DNA of 64,000 nt from Pseudomonas purpurea (GTDB taxonomy: Bacteria; Pseudomonadota; Gammaproteobacteria; Pseudomonadales; Pseudomonadaceae): contig NZ_CP150918.1 of NCBI RefSeq assembly GCF_039908635.1, positions 4,976,001-5,040,000 of the forward strand, read 5' to 3'. The stretch's first letter is position 1, and each line of letters opens with the position of its first letter. Shown piece by piece: positions 12,899 through 21,452 of this stretch. The translations under genes were made by a program, and so were the position numbers. Under the pieces are notes generated by a model, which was not told where the DNA came from, did no database searches, and was given only the letters and a program-made list of their open reading frames with translations.

Positions 12899-13267
12899 AT
12901 GAGCGACCACCCTGCCAATCGCCGCCGCTTCAAACGTATTGCGTTCGATGCCCGAACCGAGCTGAGTCAGGGGGATTGTATCTGGCCAGTAAGGTTGATC
13001 GATTTGTCACTCAAGGGTCTGTTGATCGAGCGCCCCGAGCCTTGGCTGGGGGACAACCAGAAGATGTTTTCGGTCGAGATTCACTTGAGCACCGAAGCCG
13101 AGATTCGCATGGACATCCAACTGTCCCATGACAACAATCGCCAGCTCGGCTTCGTCTGCCGCTACATCAGCCTGGAGTCCGTCAGTCGCCTGCGGCGCCT
13201 GATCGAACTCAACCTTGGCGATCAGGACGAACTTGAGCGCGAGCTGGGTGCCTTGATCGAAACCTGA
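12899..13267 (+). CDS. mapZ: PilZ-domain c-di-GMP adaptor MapZ
   Basis: 122-residue single-domain PilZ protein. Both c-di-GMP motifs are present: the N-terminal RxxxR (R9-R13 in NRRRFKR) and DxSxxG (DLSLKG). The C terminus, LNLGDQDELERELGALIE, closely resembles PA4608 (MapZ). In P. aeruginosa MapZ, when bound to c-di-GMP, interacts with a chemotaxis methyltransferase and alters flagellar switching. It is divergent from cstA and 50 bases from the stop of radA. With morA 6 kb away, the window contains both a c-di-GMP enzyme and a receptor, as around PA4601-PA4608. The effector role is carried over from the homologue. Confidence 0.88.
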   Translation: MSDHPANRRRFKRIAFDARTELSQGDCIWPVRLIDLSLKGLLIERPEPWLGDNQKMFSVEIHLSTEAEIRMDIQLSHDNNRQLGFVCRYISLESVSRLRRLIELNLGDQDELERELGALIET

Positions 13268-13317
13268 AGCCCCTGCACCCTGCCCGCTCCCACAGGGAAT
13301 GTGCACAACAGTGAAAA

Positions 13318-14685
13318 CTACTCGAACAGTGCGTCGAGGGCTTGTTCCAGTCGGGTCACCGCGATGATCCGCAGCCCGGCGGGCGCCTCTTTCGGGGCGT
13401 TACCCTTGGGCACGATGGCACGTTTGAAGCCGTGCTTGGCGGCTTCTTTCAAACGCTCCTGACCGCTCGGCACCGGCCGCACTTCGCCAGACAGCCCGAC
13501 CTCACCAAACACCAGCAAGTCATGGGGCAGCGGCCGGTTGCGCAAACTGGACATCACCGCCGCCATCAACGCCAGGTCGGACGCGGTTTCGAGTACCTTG
13601 ACCCCGCCGACCACGTTGAGGAACACGTCCTGATCGTGGGTCGGAATGCCGCCGTGGCGATGCAGTACCGCCAGCAGCATGGCCAGACGGTTCTGATCGA
13701 GCCCCAGCGTTACGCGGCGCGGGTTGGCCAGGTGACTGTCGTCCACCAGCGCCTGAACCTCCACCAGCATCGGACGCGTGCCTTCCCACGTTGCCATCAC
13801 CACACTGCCCGGCACTTCTTCCTGGGCCCGCGTGAGGAAAATCGCCGAAGGGTTGGAGACTTCCTTCAAGCCCTTGTCGGTCATGCCGAACACGCCCAAC
13901 TCGTTGACCGCGCCGAAACGGTTTTTCACTGCCCGCAACAAACGCAGGCGACCATCGGACTCACCTTCAAAGTACAGCACGGTGTCGACCATGTGCTCCA
14001 GCACCCGCGGCCCTGCCAATGCGCCCTCTTTCGTCACGTGACCGACCAGGAAAATCGCTGTGCCGCTTTGTTTGGCGTAACGCACCAGCAACGCCGCGCT
14101 TTCGCGGACCTGGGACACGCCACCGGGAGCAGATTGCAGTTGCTCGGTAAAAATCGTCTGGATCGAGTCGATCACCATGACCTTGGGCTTCTCTACCCGG
14201 GCGGTGGCGATAATGGTTTCGATGCAGGTTTCGGTCATCACCCGCAACTGGTCCTGGGGCAAGCCCAGGCGCCGGGCACGCATGGCCACTTGCTGCTGGG
14301 ATTCTTCACCAGTGACGTAGAGCGCCGGCATGCGGGTCGCAAGGTTGCACAGGGTTTGCAGGAGGATGGTCGATTTACCGATACCCGGATCGCCGCCGAT
14401 CAGCACCACCGAACCGTCCACCAGACCGCCGCCGAGTACGCGGTCCAGTTCACCGGAGGCTGTGGAAAAGCGCGGAATCTCTTCGACGCTGACTTCGGCC
14501 AGGGTCTTGATCTGCGCCTGCTGCCCGGCCCAACCGGTACGACCGCTGGGCGCTGCGGCACCGCCGCTTTCCACCATGGTTTCGGTCAGGGTGTTCCAGG
14601 CCCCGCATTCGCCGCATTGGCCGGCCCACTTGGGGAAGGTCGAACCGCACTCGGTGCAGCCGTACATGCGCTTTGCCTTGGCCAT
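13318..14685 (-). CDS. radA: DNA repair and branch-migration protein RadA
   Basis: RecA-related ATPase that drives branch migration in recombinational repair. Order of elements: C4 zinc finger (C10, C13, C24, C27), Walker A GGDPGIGKST, the RadA-specific KNRFG motif (VKNRFGAVNELG) and a Lon-protease-like C-terminal domain. 455 residues, the standard length. The start ATG 14683-14685 places MAKAKRMYGC at the N terminus. A longer in-frame reading to 14952 runs into the upstream ankB gene in another frame and is rejected. The ankB stop is 46 bases upstream, so the two may share transcripts. Confidence 0.96.
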   Translation of the reverse strand: MAKAKRMYGCTECGSTFPKWAGQCGECGAWNTLTETMVESGGAAAPSGRTGWAGQQAQIKTLAEVSVEEIPRFSTASGELDRVLGGGLVDGSVVLIGGDPGIGKSTILLQTLCNLATRMPALYVTGEESQQQVAMRARRLGLPQDQLRVMTETCIETIIATARVEKPKVMVIDSIQTIFTEQLQSAPGGVSQVRESAALLVRYAKQSGTAIFLVGHVTKEGALAGPRVLEHMVDTVLYFEGESDGRLRLLRAVKNRFGAVNELGVFGMTDKGLKEVSNPSAIFLTRAQEEVPGSVVMATWEGTRPMLVEVQALVDDSHLANPRRVTLGLDQNRLAMLLAVLHRHGGIPTHDQDVFLNVVGGVKVLETASDLALMAAVMSSLRNRPLPHDLLVFGEVGLSGEVRPVPSGQERLKEAAKHGFKRAIVPKGNAPKEAPAGLRIIAVTRLEQALDALFE

Positions 14686-14731
14686 CTGAACTCCCGGGAA
14701 AAAACCGCGATGATAGCTCAGCCAGACACGA

Positions 14732-15271
14732 TCAGCGCGGCACCACCGTACGGATTTGCCCCGTTGCCAGACGCGCGGCGCTGTTGCCCAGCGAGTCCTC
14801 GGCATTGAGGTCGGCGCCCTTGGCGGCCAAAGCGTCGAGCAACTCCAATCGTTTGAACAAACCGGCGTACATCGCGGCAGTCTGGCCAGCGCCGTTACGC
14901 TGGTCCGGGCTGCAATCGGCCGCCAACAGGCGTCGGGCGATCTGCATTTCACCTTTGAAGATCGCGCCCATCAGCGCGGTGTTGCCGCGATGATCCTGGG
15001 CGCAAGCGTCCGCCCCCGCACCCAGCAAGTGTTCCACGGCCTCACCCTGGCCGTGATAAGCCGCCAGAATCAATGCGGTGTAACCCTTGCTGTCACGGGT
15101 ATCGAGGGAGTAGCCCGCCTCGATGAAGGTGTCGAGCGTCGGCACGTCGCCCCGGCGGGCGGCGTCGAAGTAATAATCCTGCAGTTGGACCTTCACTGAA
15201 GAAGGCGCGCCCGACTCAGCGTGAACGCTGATCGACAGCGCCGCCAGAAACAAGCCAAGAAAAATTCGCAT
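14732..15271 (-). CDS. ankB: Periplasmic ankyrin-repeat protein AnkB
   Basis: 179 residues with a signal peptide (MRIFLGLFLAALSISVHAES, cleavage after HA) and about four ankyrin repeats. Typical repeat cores are GYTALILAAYHGQGEAVEHL and GNTALMGAIFKGEMQIARRL. In P. aeruginosa the periplasmic ankyrin protein AnkB is needed for full KatB catalase activity and peroxide resistance. The order katB then ankB is the same here, with 61 bases between them. The probable role is to stabilise or assist the periplasmic catalase. Confidence 0.9.
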   Translation of the reverse strand: MRIFLGLFLAALSISVHAESGAPSSVKVQLQDYYFDAARRGDVPTLDTFIEAGYSLDTRDSKGYTALILAAYHGQGEAVEHLLGAGADACAQDHRGNTALMGAIFKGEMQIARRLLAADCSPDQRNGAGQTAAMYAGLFKRLELLDALAAKGADLNAEDSLGNSAARLATGQIRTVVPR

Positions 15272-15332
15272 GACAGGTGCTCCAAAGGCCTCGCGCACGA
15301 TACCTGCGCGAGGACCGGTGTGGCTTCTACGA

Positions 15333-16874
15333 TCAATCCGCCAGTTTGGCCGCGAGGGCTTTGACGCGGCCCAGATCACCCTTGGCGACTTTGGTCACAC
15401 CCGTGCCGTACTCCGGGTCTGCCTTATAGAGGAAAGACAGGATGATGTGCTTGCTCTCGTCATCGGTCGTCGCCAGCGAGCCGCCGAAGCTCTCGATCAA
15501 GTCACTGCGCTCCTTCTGGCTGAACGAACGATACAAATCGCCGGCCTGCTTGAAGTTCTGCTCGCGCTGGATTTTCGCTTGCTGGGTGCTGCCCGCCAGG
15601 ACCGACTGGCTGTAGCGTGCCGCCTGTGGTTCTGCACGTGGCTCCAGGCGGCTCGGCTGGTAGTTCACACCGGTGCTGCTGTGACCGATGTTCATCGCAC
15701 CGTCCTGATTGCCGTTGTTCACCGCGACCTTTGGCGCATTGATCGGCAACTGCAAGGCATTGGCCCCCAGGCGATACAACTGGGTATCGGCATACGAGAA
15801 CACTCGCCCCTGCAACAAACGATCTTCCGAGGGTTCAATGCCTGGCACTAAGTTAGCCGGTGCCATGGCAACTTGTTCGGTCTCCTGGAACACATTCGCT
15901 GGATTACGGTTGAGCACCATTTGTCCAACTTTTCGTTCAGCAATACCCGGCCAGATCTTGGTAGCGTCCAAAGGATCGAAATCAAACTTGTACAGGTCTT
16001 GCGAATTTACAACCTGAACGTACAAGTCCCACTTTGGAAAGTCGCCTTTATTAATATGAGCAACCAAGTCATTGGTCATATGACTGTAATCTTTTCCCTG
16101 AACATTAATAACCGCTTTGGGATCGAGGTTATTAATACCCTGCAGACTTTTCCAATGGAACTTCACGTAGTGCACTTCACCCTTGGCATTGATCAACTTG
16201 TAAGCATGAACACCATTACCGTCCATTTCCCGATAACTGGCCGGCGTGCCGGCGTTGGAATACAGCTCGGTCAGGGTGCGCGTGGCTTCAGGTACGTGGG
16301 AGAAAAAGTCGAAGCGGCGTGAATCATCGTCGAGGTTGGTTCGCGGGTCCGGCTTGAAAGCGTGGACCATGTCCGGAAACTTGATGGCATCCCGGATGAA
16401 AAAGGTCGGGAAATTGTTGCCCACCAGGTCCCAGTTACCGTCCGCGGTGTAGAACTTGGTGGCAAAACCACGAGGATCGCGCAGGGTTTCCGGGGAATGG
16501 TTACCGTGCACCACTGCCGAGAATCGCACGAAGACCGGTGTCGTCTGGCCAGCAGCGAACACCTTGGCCTTCGTCAGGTCACTGAGGTCATCTGTCACGG
16601 TAAAGCTGCCGTGAGCGCCCGTCCCCCGGGCATGTACCACCCGCTCGGGTATGCGTTCACGGTCGAAACGCTGCAACTTTTGCAGCAGTTGCACATCCTG
16701 CAACAGCACCGGGCCGGTAGCGCCGGCGGTTTGCGAGTTCTGGTTGTCGCCCACGGCGGCGCCATTATCCCGGGTCAGGGTGGCGGCGTGGACGGAGAAG
16801 GACAACAGGCTGGCGGTCAAAAGACCCCATGTGCGGCGATGAGGGAAAGTCCCTCGGCCAAGGGCGGTGGTCAT
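15333..16874 (-). CDS. katB: Secreted clade-type catalase KatB
   Basis: Haem catalase converting H2O2 to water and oxygen, exported to the periplasm. 513 residues; signal peptide at about 1-30 (RRTWGLLTASLLSFSVHA). The distal haem histidine lies in VVHARGTGAHGSF, the distal asparagine in VGNNFPTFF and the proximal tyrosine in RVFSYADTQLYRLG. The start is ATG 16872-16874; the frame continues upstream without similarity. It is followed by ankB on the same strand. In P. aeruginosa katB is induced by peroxide through OxyR; I could not identify an OxyR site with confidence here. Confidence 0.95.
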   Translation of the reverse strand: MTTALGRGTFPHRRTWGLLTASLLSFSVHAATLTRDNGAAVGDNQNSQTAGATGPVLLQDVQLLQKLQRFDRERIPERVVHARGTGAHGSFTVTDDLSDLTKAKVFAAGQTTPVFVRFSAVVHGNHSPETLRDPRGFATKFYTADGNWDLVGNNFPTFFIRDAIKFPDMVHAFKPDPRTNLDDDSRRFDFFSHVPEATRTLTELYSNAGTPASYREMDGNGVHAYKLINAKGEVHYVKFHWKSLQGINNLDPKAVINVQGKDYSHMTNDLVAHINKGDFPKWDLYVQVVNSQDLYKFDFDPLDATKIWPGIAERKVGQMVLNRNPANVFQETEQVAMAPANLVPGIEPSEDRLLQGRVFSYADTQLYRLGANALQLPINAPKVAVNNGNQDGAMNIGHSSTGVNYQPSRLEPRAEPQAARYSQSVLAGSTQQAKIQREQNFKQAGDLYRSFSQKERSDLIESFGGSLATTDDESKHIILSFLYKADPEYGTGVTKVAKGDLGRVKALAAKLAD

Positions 16875-17159
16875 GTCGCAATCCTCTGGTTTTATGGGGC
16901 GCATCCAGATGCGCTGAACAGAGGCTAGTGACCGGCGAGTCAAAATATAAATAGAAAGAACACACCGCACCGATTGAGATTTTATGCTGGCCCATCAGAG
17001 ACTTGGCGCGTAAACCGCGCGCGAATGGTGGCACTTTGTAAACTATTTGCCAGAACGTGGGTCGATAACTGCGAACGTTGTCAGCCGTTGTGCCGAGCAA
17101 GACCCGTACTGCTGATTTACACTGCGTTCACCAACCTCATCTGTAACAAGGAATAACCT

Positions 17160-17573
17160 ATGGGCGTGCTAAGTGAGTTCAAGGCCTTCGCGGTCAAAGG
17201 GAATGTGGTCGACATGGCCGTCGGTATCATCATCGGCGCCGCATTCGGCAAGATCGTGTCGTCGTTTGTCGGTGATGTCGTCATGCCGCCAATCGGCCTG
17301 CTGATCGGTGGGGTGGACTTCGCAGACCTCGCCATCACGCTCAAGGCAGCACAGGGTGACGCCCCGGCCGTGGTCATGGCCTATGGCAAATTCATCCAGA
17401 GCATCATCGACTTCCTGATCGTCGCGTTCGCGATTTTCATGGGTGTGAAAGCCATCAACCGTCTGAAGCGCGAAGAAGCCGTGGCGCCAACCCTGCCGCC
17501 GGTTCCGACCAAGGAAGAAGAGTTGCTGGGAGAGATCCGCGACCTGCTCAAGGCCCAGAACAACCGACCTTGA
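17160..17573 (+). CDS. mscL: Large-conductance mechanosensitive channel MscL
   Basis: Homopentameric inner-membrane channel that opens under extreme tension and releases solutes on osmotic downshock. 137 residues, the family length. TM1 is [20 protein letters not shown] (residues ~14-33) with the gate-lining V/I/G pattern. The periplasmic loop carries [10 protein letters not shown] and TM2 is [19 protein letters not shown] (~82-100). A charged C-terminal helix bundle follows ([15 protein letters not shown]). RBS AAGGAA lies 6 bases before the ATG. It is a single-gene unit. Confidence 0.97.
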   Translation: MGVLSEFKAFAVKGNVVDMAVGIIIGAAFGKIVSSFVGDVVMPPIGLLIGGVDFADLAITLKAAQGDAPAVVMAYGKFIQSIIDFLIVAFAIFMGVKAINRLKREEAVAPTLPPVPTKEEELLGEIRDLLKAQNNRP

Positions 17574-17670
17574 GCGCGAATCAAACCTGAATAACGGCGC
17601 CTTCGGGGCGAATGCCGGTCAGTTAAGAAAACTCAGCGTCTGAATGCTCTGTTCTGATCCGAAATCTACC

Positions 17671-17823
17671 CACCCCAACCCTCTCCCCAAAGGGGCGAGG
17701 GGAAAGGGAGCAGATCTCTATGCCTTTCAAAACCTGAGTTCGACTCGGACTTTCAGGTCGATGTCACTCGAATGAACACCACCGTCAGTTCCCTCGCCCT
17801 TTTGGGGAGAGGGTGAGGGGGTG
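17671..17823 (+). repeat. Dispersed intergenic element with inverted ends, copy 1
   Basis: The ~150-bp block begins with CCCTCTCCCCAAAGGGGCGA (17680-17699) and ends with a near inverse (CCCTCGCCCTTTTGGGGAGA, from 17792), giving terminal inverted repeats of about 28 bp. The core (17713-17790) recurs almost unchanged at 47798-47868 in the same orientation. It has no coding capacity. It resembles a short non-autonomous mobile element or an extended REP-type unit. Confidence 0.75.
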
Positions 17824-17878
17824 GTTCTCGAGCCTGGCAAACAACCTGAAGCATTCCTCGTAAAGTGACGTTAACCGA

Positions 17879-17910
17879 TCGGCATTAGCCCTCGGGGCGC
17901 CGTTTTTTTT
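17879..17910 (+). terminator. Terminator between mscL and fpr
   Basis: CGGC-ATTA-GCCC-TCG-GGGC-GCCG followed by eight T. The T-run overlaps the fpr stop codon. It is oriented for mscL transcripts, but the repeat element now lies between it and mscL. Confidence 0.7.
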
Positions 17911-18685
17911 ACCAGTAGTTTTCTACCGCAACGTGGCCAGGACGACGGCTGAGGCTCAGGTGCATACCTCGCTGTTTGAGCAGGTGGCGCGTGTCATCGA
18001 TCATCTGGGGGTTGCCACACAGCATGACCCGCGAATGCTCGGCAGTCAGGGCGACGCCCGCGGCCTGCTCCAGCTCGCCGTTTTCGATCAGTTGGGTAAT
18101 CCGCCCGCTCAGTGCGCCGGGGTGCTCCTCGCGGGTAACTGTGGCGATGAACTGCAGTTTGTGTGCGTACTCCGCCAGGTAATCGCGCGCAGCCAGCCCG
18201 CTGATCAGTGCCTGATAGGCCAGCTCACGGGCTTCACGCACGCTGTAGACCAGAATGATCCGCTCGAATCTTTCCCAGACCTCGAAGTCCTGCAGGATCG
18301 ACAGAAATGGCGCGATGCCCGTACCGGTGGACAACAGCCAGAGGTCACGGCCATCGACAAAACGGTCCAGAGTCAGAAAACCGAACGACTGGCGCTCCAC
18401 CAGCAAGGCGTCGCCTTCGCCAAGACGACTCAGCTCACTGGTGAACTCGCCTCCAGGCACGACGATTGAAAAGAACTCCAGAAAGTCGTCATAGGGAGAA
18501 GACACCATGGAATAGGCACGCCAGACCGTGCTGCCGCAGGGTTTCGTCACGCCCAGGCGGGCAAATTGCCCGGCGCGGAAACGAAACCCCGGATCCCGTG
18601 TAGTCCGCAGGGTAAACAGGCTGGGCGTCAGAGGTTGTACGTCGAGCAATGTCTGACGGGTGAATTTTTCTGCACTGGCGGTCAT
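17909..18685 (-). CDS. fpr: Ferredoxin/flavodoxin--NADP(+) reductase
   Basis: FAD enzyme that moves electrons between NADPH and ferredoxin or flavodoxin in the cytoplasm. 258 residues. The FAD-binding motif RAYSMVS is present, followed by LSTGTGIAPFLSIL for nucleotide binding. The C terminus is HVAVENYW, as in bacterial subclass Fpr enzymes with a C-terminal aromatic residue stacking near the flavin. The start is ATG 18683-18685. It diverges from ppoR across a 305-base gap. Regulation by FinR or SoxR, known for other Pseudomonas fpr genes, cannot be read from the sequence. Confidence 0.93.
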   Translation of the reverse strand: MTASAEKFTRQTLLDVQPLTPSLFTLRTTRDPGFRFRAGQFARLGVTKPCGSTVWRAYSMVSSPYDDFLEFFSIVVPGGEFTSELSRLGEGDALLVERQSFGFLTLDRFVDGRDLWLLSTGTGIAPFLSILQDFEVWERFERIILVYSVREARELAYQALISGLAARDYLAEYAHKLQFIATVTREEHPGALSGRITQLIENGELEQAAGVALTAEHSRVMLCGNPQMIDDTRHLLKQRGMHLSLSRRPGHVAVENYW

Positions 18686-18990
18686 GAGGCACTCCGGTGT
18701 TCAGGTCCCCCTAGTGTCACGCAAACCCGCCGAGAGAAACACCGCAGTTTTGTAGTGGTATTTACGCCTGAATCAAAACTAACTGAAAAATACATATTCT
18801 AGAGTTCGTTACATGACAACCTGAATTCAAAACCAAGTTCTTGTATTGACGACATAAACTTTTTCAGACCGCCAGAGGCACTCATCAGAGCGAAATAATC
18901 CCACCCAAGATGTAAGAGTTATCCTACACTCGTTTCCGTGTCGGTCTTTGGATCCACGACACTCAAAAGCGACACTCATGGAGAGTGACT
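18686..18990. other. Divergent intergenic region fpr/ppoR
   Basis: An AT-rich stretch (especially 18760-18900) with no coding frame, expected to hold both divergent promoters. I looked for a lux-box-like dyad of about 20 bp and did not find a convincing one. Confidence 0.5.
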
Positions 18991-19707
18991 ATGGACATCT
19001 GGAGAGAGGCGCAACTGAAGCAGTTGGCACACGAGACGAAAATCGAATCGGCTTATGACATGGCCCTCAACTTCGTTAACAACCTCGGCTTCGAATACTG
19101 TGCCTTTTCAATAACTTCCCTTAATTGCAGTCACCTGTCACACAAACTGAGGATGAATAACTACCCCCACAACTGGAATACGCAATACGCCCACAATAAC
19201 TACGAAGCCACAGACCCACTAGTGGCCCATTGCAACCAGTCAGTACTCCCCATTCTCTGGGAAGACAGCGTTTTTTCAAAAGCGCCGGAACTCTGGATTG
19301 CCTTGCAGATACAAGGATTGCAGCACGGTTGGTCACAACCGGTGCATGACAAGAAACACGGTTTGTGCGGGATGTTGAGTATCGCCCGCAGCCACCGGGC
19401 GGTGTCACCGTATGAGCTCTATGAAAACCTCGGCTACGCGGTGTTCATCAGCCAGAAACTGCACTCGCTGGCGGTAGAGAAGCTCCAGGTGAACAAACCT
19501 GCATGCCACGACATCACCCGACTGTCACCCCGAGAGATCGAGGTCCTGAAATGGTCCGCAGAAGGCAAAACGGCGGCAGTGATTGCCACGATCCTCAACC
19601 TGACAGAACGAACGGTAAACTTTCACGTCAACAGCTCCATCAAGAAACTGGGCGTCACCAACAAAATCTCGGCCGTCGTACGCGCCGCCATGACCGGAGT
19701 CATCTGA
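18991..19707 (+). CDS. ppoR: LuxR-family quorum-sensing regulator without a cognate synthase (PpoR-like solo)
   Basis: 238 residues: an autoinducer-binding domain (~15-165) and a C-terminal LuxR helix-turn-helix (~172-236, LSPREIEVLKWSAEGKT). All key AHL-pocket residues are present: W62, Y66, D75, P76 and W90, each offset by five from TraR, plus the Gly in GWSQPVH. It should therefore bind an acyl-homoserine lactone. No luxI gene is in the window. The order mscL-fpr-luxR-rlmG-cio matches my recollection of the P. putida ppoR locus; the symbol rests on that. Start: ATG 18991 with GGAGA 6 bases before it, preferred to GTG 18985. Targets are unknown. Confidence 0.8.
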   Translation: MDIWREAQLKQLAHETKIESAYDMALNFVNNLGFEYCAFSITSLNCSHLSHKLRMNNYPHNWNTQYAHNNYEATDPLVAHCNQSVLPILWEDSVFSKAPELWIALQIQGLQHGWSQPVHDKKHGLCGMLSIARSHRAVSPYELYENLGYAVFISQKLHSLAVEKLQVNKPACHDITRLSPREIEVLKWSAEGKTAAVIATILNLTERTVNFHVNSSIKKLGVTNKISAVVRAAMTGVI

Positions 19708-19905
19708 GGCTCCTGAACACAGCAAGACCCGCCCTCCAGGCTTGCGCGCAGTAAAACCTGCAAGTAATCCAAGGTAAAAAAACGTACCATTTGCGGCCCA
19801 ACTGGGTGATGACGCACAAGAAGCCGCGTCGACGTCCACTCAGGCGGTCCCGTCAGCCTCCAGCGGCACCCGGGACATTCGTTGATTATCCAGAGTCCCC
19901 GCCCC

Positions 19906-21030
19906 ATGCCCCTGCTCGACACCGCTTTCGCCCAACTCGACCTGATTCGCCAGCCCGAACAGCAGAACGAACCGCTGCAAGCCTTTGACGCGGCGGACGA
20001 ATACCTGCTCAATTACCTGGCCGAACAGCAACCGACAGCGGCGACACGCGTCCTGGTGCTCAATGACAGCTTCGGCGCGCTGGCAGCCAGCCTGGCCGGG
20101 AAGGTCCAGGTCACCAGCAGCAGCGACTCTTTCCTGGCGCTCCAGGGCCTGGAAAAAAACCTCGTGCGTAACGGCCTGGCGTTTGACGCCGTGCCGAGTG
20201 TGCCGGCCAGCGAGCGATTCGTTGGCCCCTTCGATCGCGTGCTGATCCGGGTACCGAAAACCCTGGCCCTGCTCGAAGAACAACTGATCCGCCTGCAAGA
20301 CCAACTGGCTCCCGGCGCTCACGTTATCGCCAGTGCCATGATCAAACACCTGCCGCGCGCCGCGGGTGACTTGCTGGAGCGCTACATTGGCCCGGTTCAA
20401 GCCTCACTGGCCGTGAAAAAGGCCAGGCTGCTGATCGCCACGCCGGAAACCAAAACACCGGCCGTGTCGCCCTATCCGACGCGCTACACCCTCGACCAAC
20501 CGGCCATCGAGCTGCTCAACCATGCCAACGTATTCTGCCGTGAAGGCCTGGACATCGGCACGCGAGCCTTCCTGCCACACCTGCCGATGAACCTGGGCAG
20601 TGCGCGGGTTGCCGACCTGGGTTGCGGCAACGGCGTGCTGGCCATCGCCAGTGCCCTGCAAAACCCCGATGCGCAATACACACTGGTGGACGAATCGTTC
20701 ATGGCCGTGCAATCGGCCGCTGAAAACTGGCGCGCAGCCTTCGGGGAGCGTGACGTCATCGTCCGCGCCGCCGATGGCCTGGCCGGTCAGGAACCGCAGT
20801 CACTGGACGTGGTGCTGTGCAACCCGCCGTTCCACCAGCAACAAGTGGTGGGTGATTTCCTGGCCTGGCGGATGTTCCAGCAGGCCCGCGAAGCCCTGGT
20901 GGTCGGTGGCGCGTTGTACATCGTCGGCAACCGGCACCTGGGTTATCACAGCAAACTGGCGCGGCTGTTCCGGGGGGTAGAACAAGTGGCGGCCACCCCG
21001 AAATTCGTGATTCTCAAGGCCCGCAAGTGA
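19906..21030 (+). CDS. rlmG: 23S rRNA (guanine-N2)-methyltransferase RlmG
   Basis: SAM-dependent enzyme that methylates G1835 of 23S rRNA. 374 residues: an inactive N-terminal methyltransferase-like domain, then the catalytic domain with VADLGCGNGVLAIASAL (SAM binding) and the N6/N2-methylase motif NPPFHQQ. The start ATG 19906 (MPLLDTAFAQLDL) is chosen over the in-frame upstream ATG at 19882 because the family begins there. It is monocistronic, between ppoR and the convergent cio genes. Confidence 0.93.
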   Translation: MPLLDTAFAQLDLIRQPEQQNEPLQAFDAADEYLLNYLAEQQPTAATRVLVLNDSFGALAASLAGKVQVTSSSDSFLALQGLEKNLVRNGLAFDAVPSVPASERFVGPFDRVLIRVPKTLALLEEQLIRLQDQLAPGAHVIASAMIKHLPRAAGDLLERYIGPVQASLAVKKARLLIATPETKTPAVSPYPTRYTLDQPAIELLNHANVFCREGLDIGTRAFLPHLPMNLGSARVADLGCGNGVLAIASALQNPDAQYTLVDESFMAVQSAAENWRAAFGERDVIVRAADGLAGQEPQSLDVVLCNPPFHQQQVVGDFLAWRMFQQAREALVVGGALYIVGNRHLGYHSKLARLFRGVEQVAATPKFVILKARK

Positions 21031-21154
21031 ACCTGATTCACATCGTCACGCAGGCGCACGGTTTGCTGGCGATAGCCCCTGAAGATTGCTCTCGCGAGCA
21101 AGCGCTGCTCCAGGTTTTTTTAGACTCGCCTCCTGCAAGTAGCCCGTAGCACGC

Positions 21155-21182
21155 AAAAAAAACCCTCCGGGTCAGGAGGGTT
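21155..21182 (-). terminator. Terminator downstream of the cio genes
   Basis: Minus-strand reading: CCCTCC and GGAGGG stem with a 6-base loop, then eight T (A-run 21155-21162). It lies 44 bases after the stop of the small DUF2474-type gene and also faces the 3' end of rlmG. Confidence 0.85.
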
Positions 21183-21225
21183 ATAAATCCGTGCCGCAAG
21201 GCAACGGGATGGGAAGTCCGGTGTT

Positions 21226-21396
21226 TCAGTGAGTGCTCAGGCCTGCCGCGTTCATGAACAGGCGCATCAGGCTCGCCACCACAAACAGCGCCAGGACACT
21301 GCCAACCCAGATCCCGGCCAGCCAGCCGAGTCGCTGCCAAAGCGGCTTCTTCTCAGCCGCTTCGATTTCCTGCAAGTCAGGTTTACCGGCCATCAT
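21226..21396 (-). CDS. Small membrane protein of the DUF2474 type, third gene of the cio operon
   Basis: 56 residues with one predicted membrane helix (LGWLAGIWVGSVLALFVVAS, residues ~23-42) after a charged N-terminal segment. The start ATG 21394-21396 is followed at once by a second ATG; AGGAG stands 6 bases before the first. Short single-helix proteins of this kind follow cioB in many pseudomonads and parallel CydX, the small subunit of bd oxidases. A stabilising role in the CioAB complex is inferred from position and topology. It is 56 bases from cioB on the same strand. Confidence 0.8.
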   Translation of the reverse strand: MMAGKPDLQEIEAAEKKPLWQRLGWLAGIWVGSVLALFVVASLMRLFMNAAGLSTH

Positions 21397-21452
21397 GCCA
21401 ATCTCCTCTGAGTCATCGACGCAAGCCCAGGGCTCGCGTCGTCATCGTGTGA

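Noticed and set aside
18700..18990. lux-box-like dyad in front of ppoR
   Set aside because: AT-rich short inversions only; no ~20-bp dyad with the usual conserved ends.
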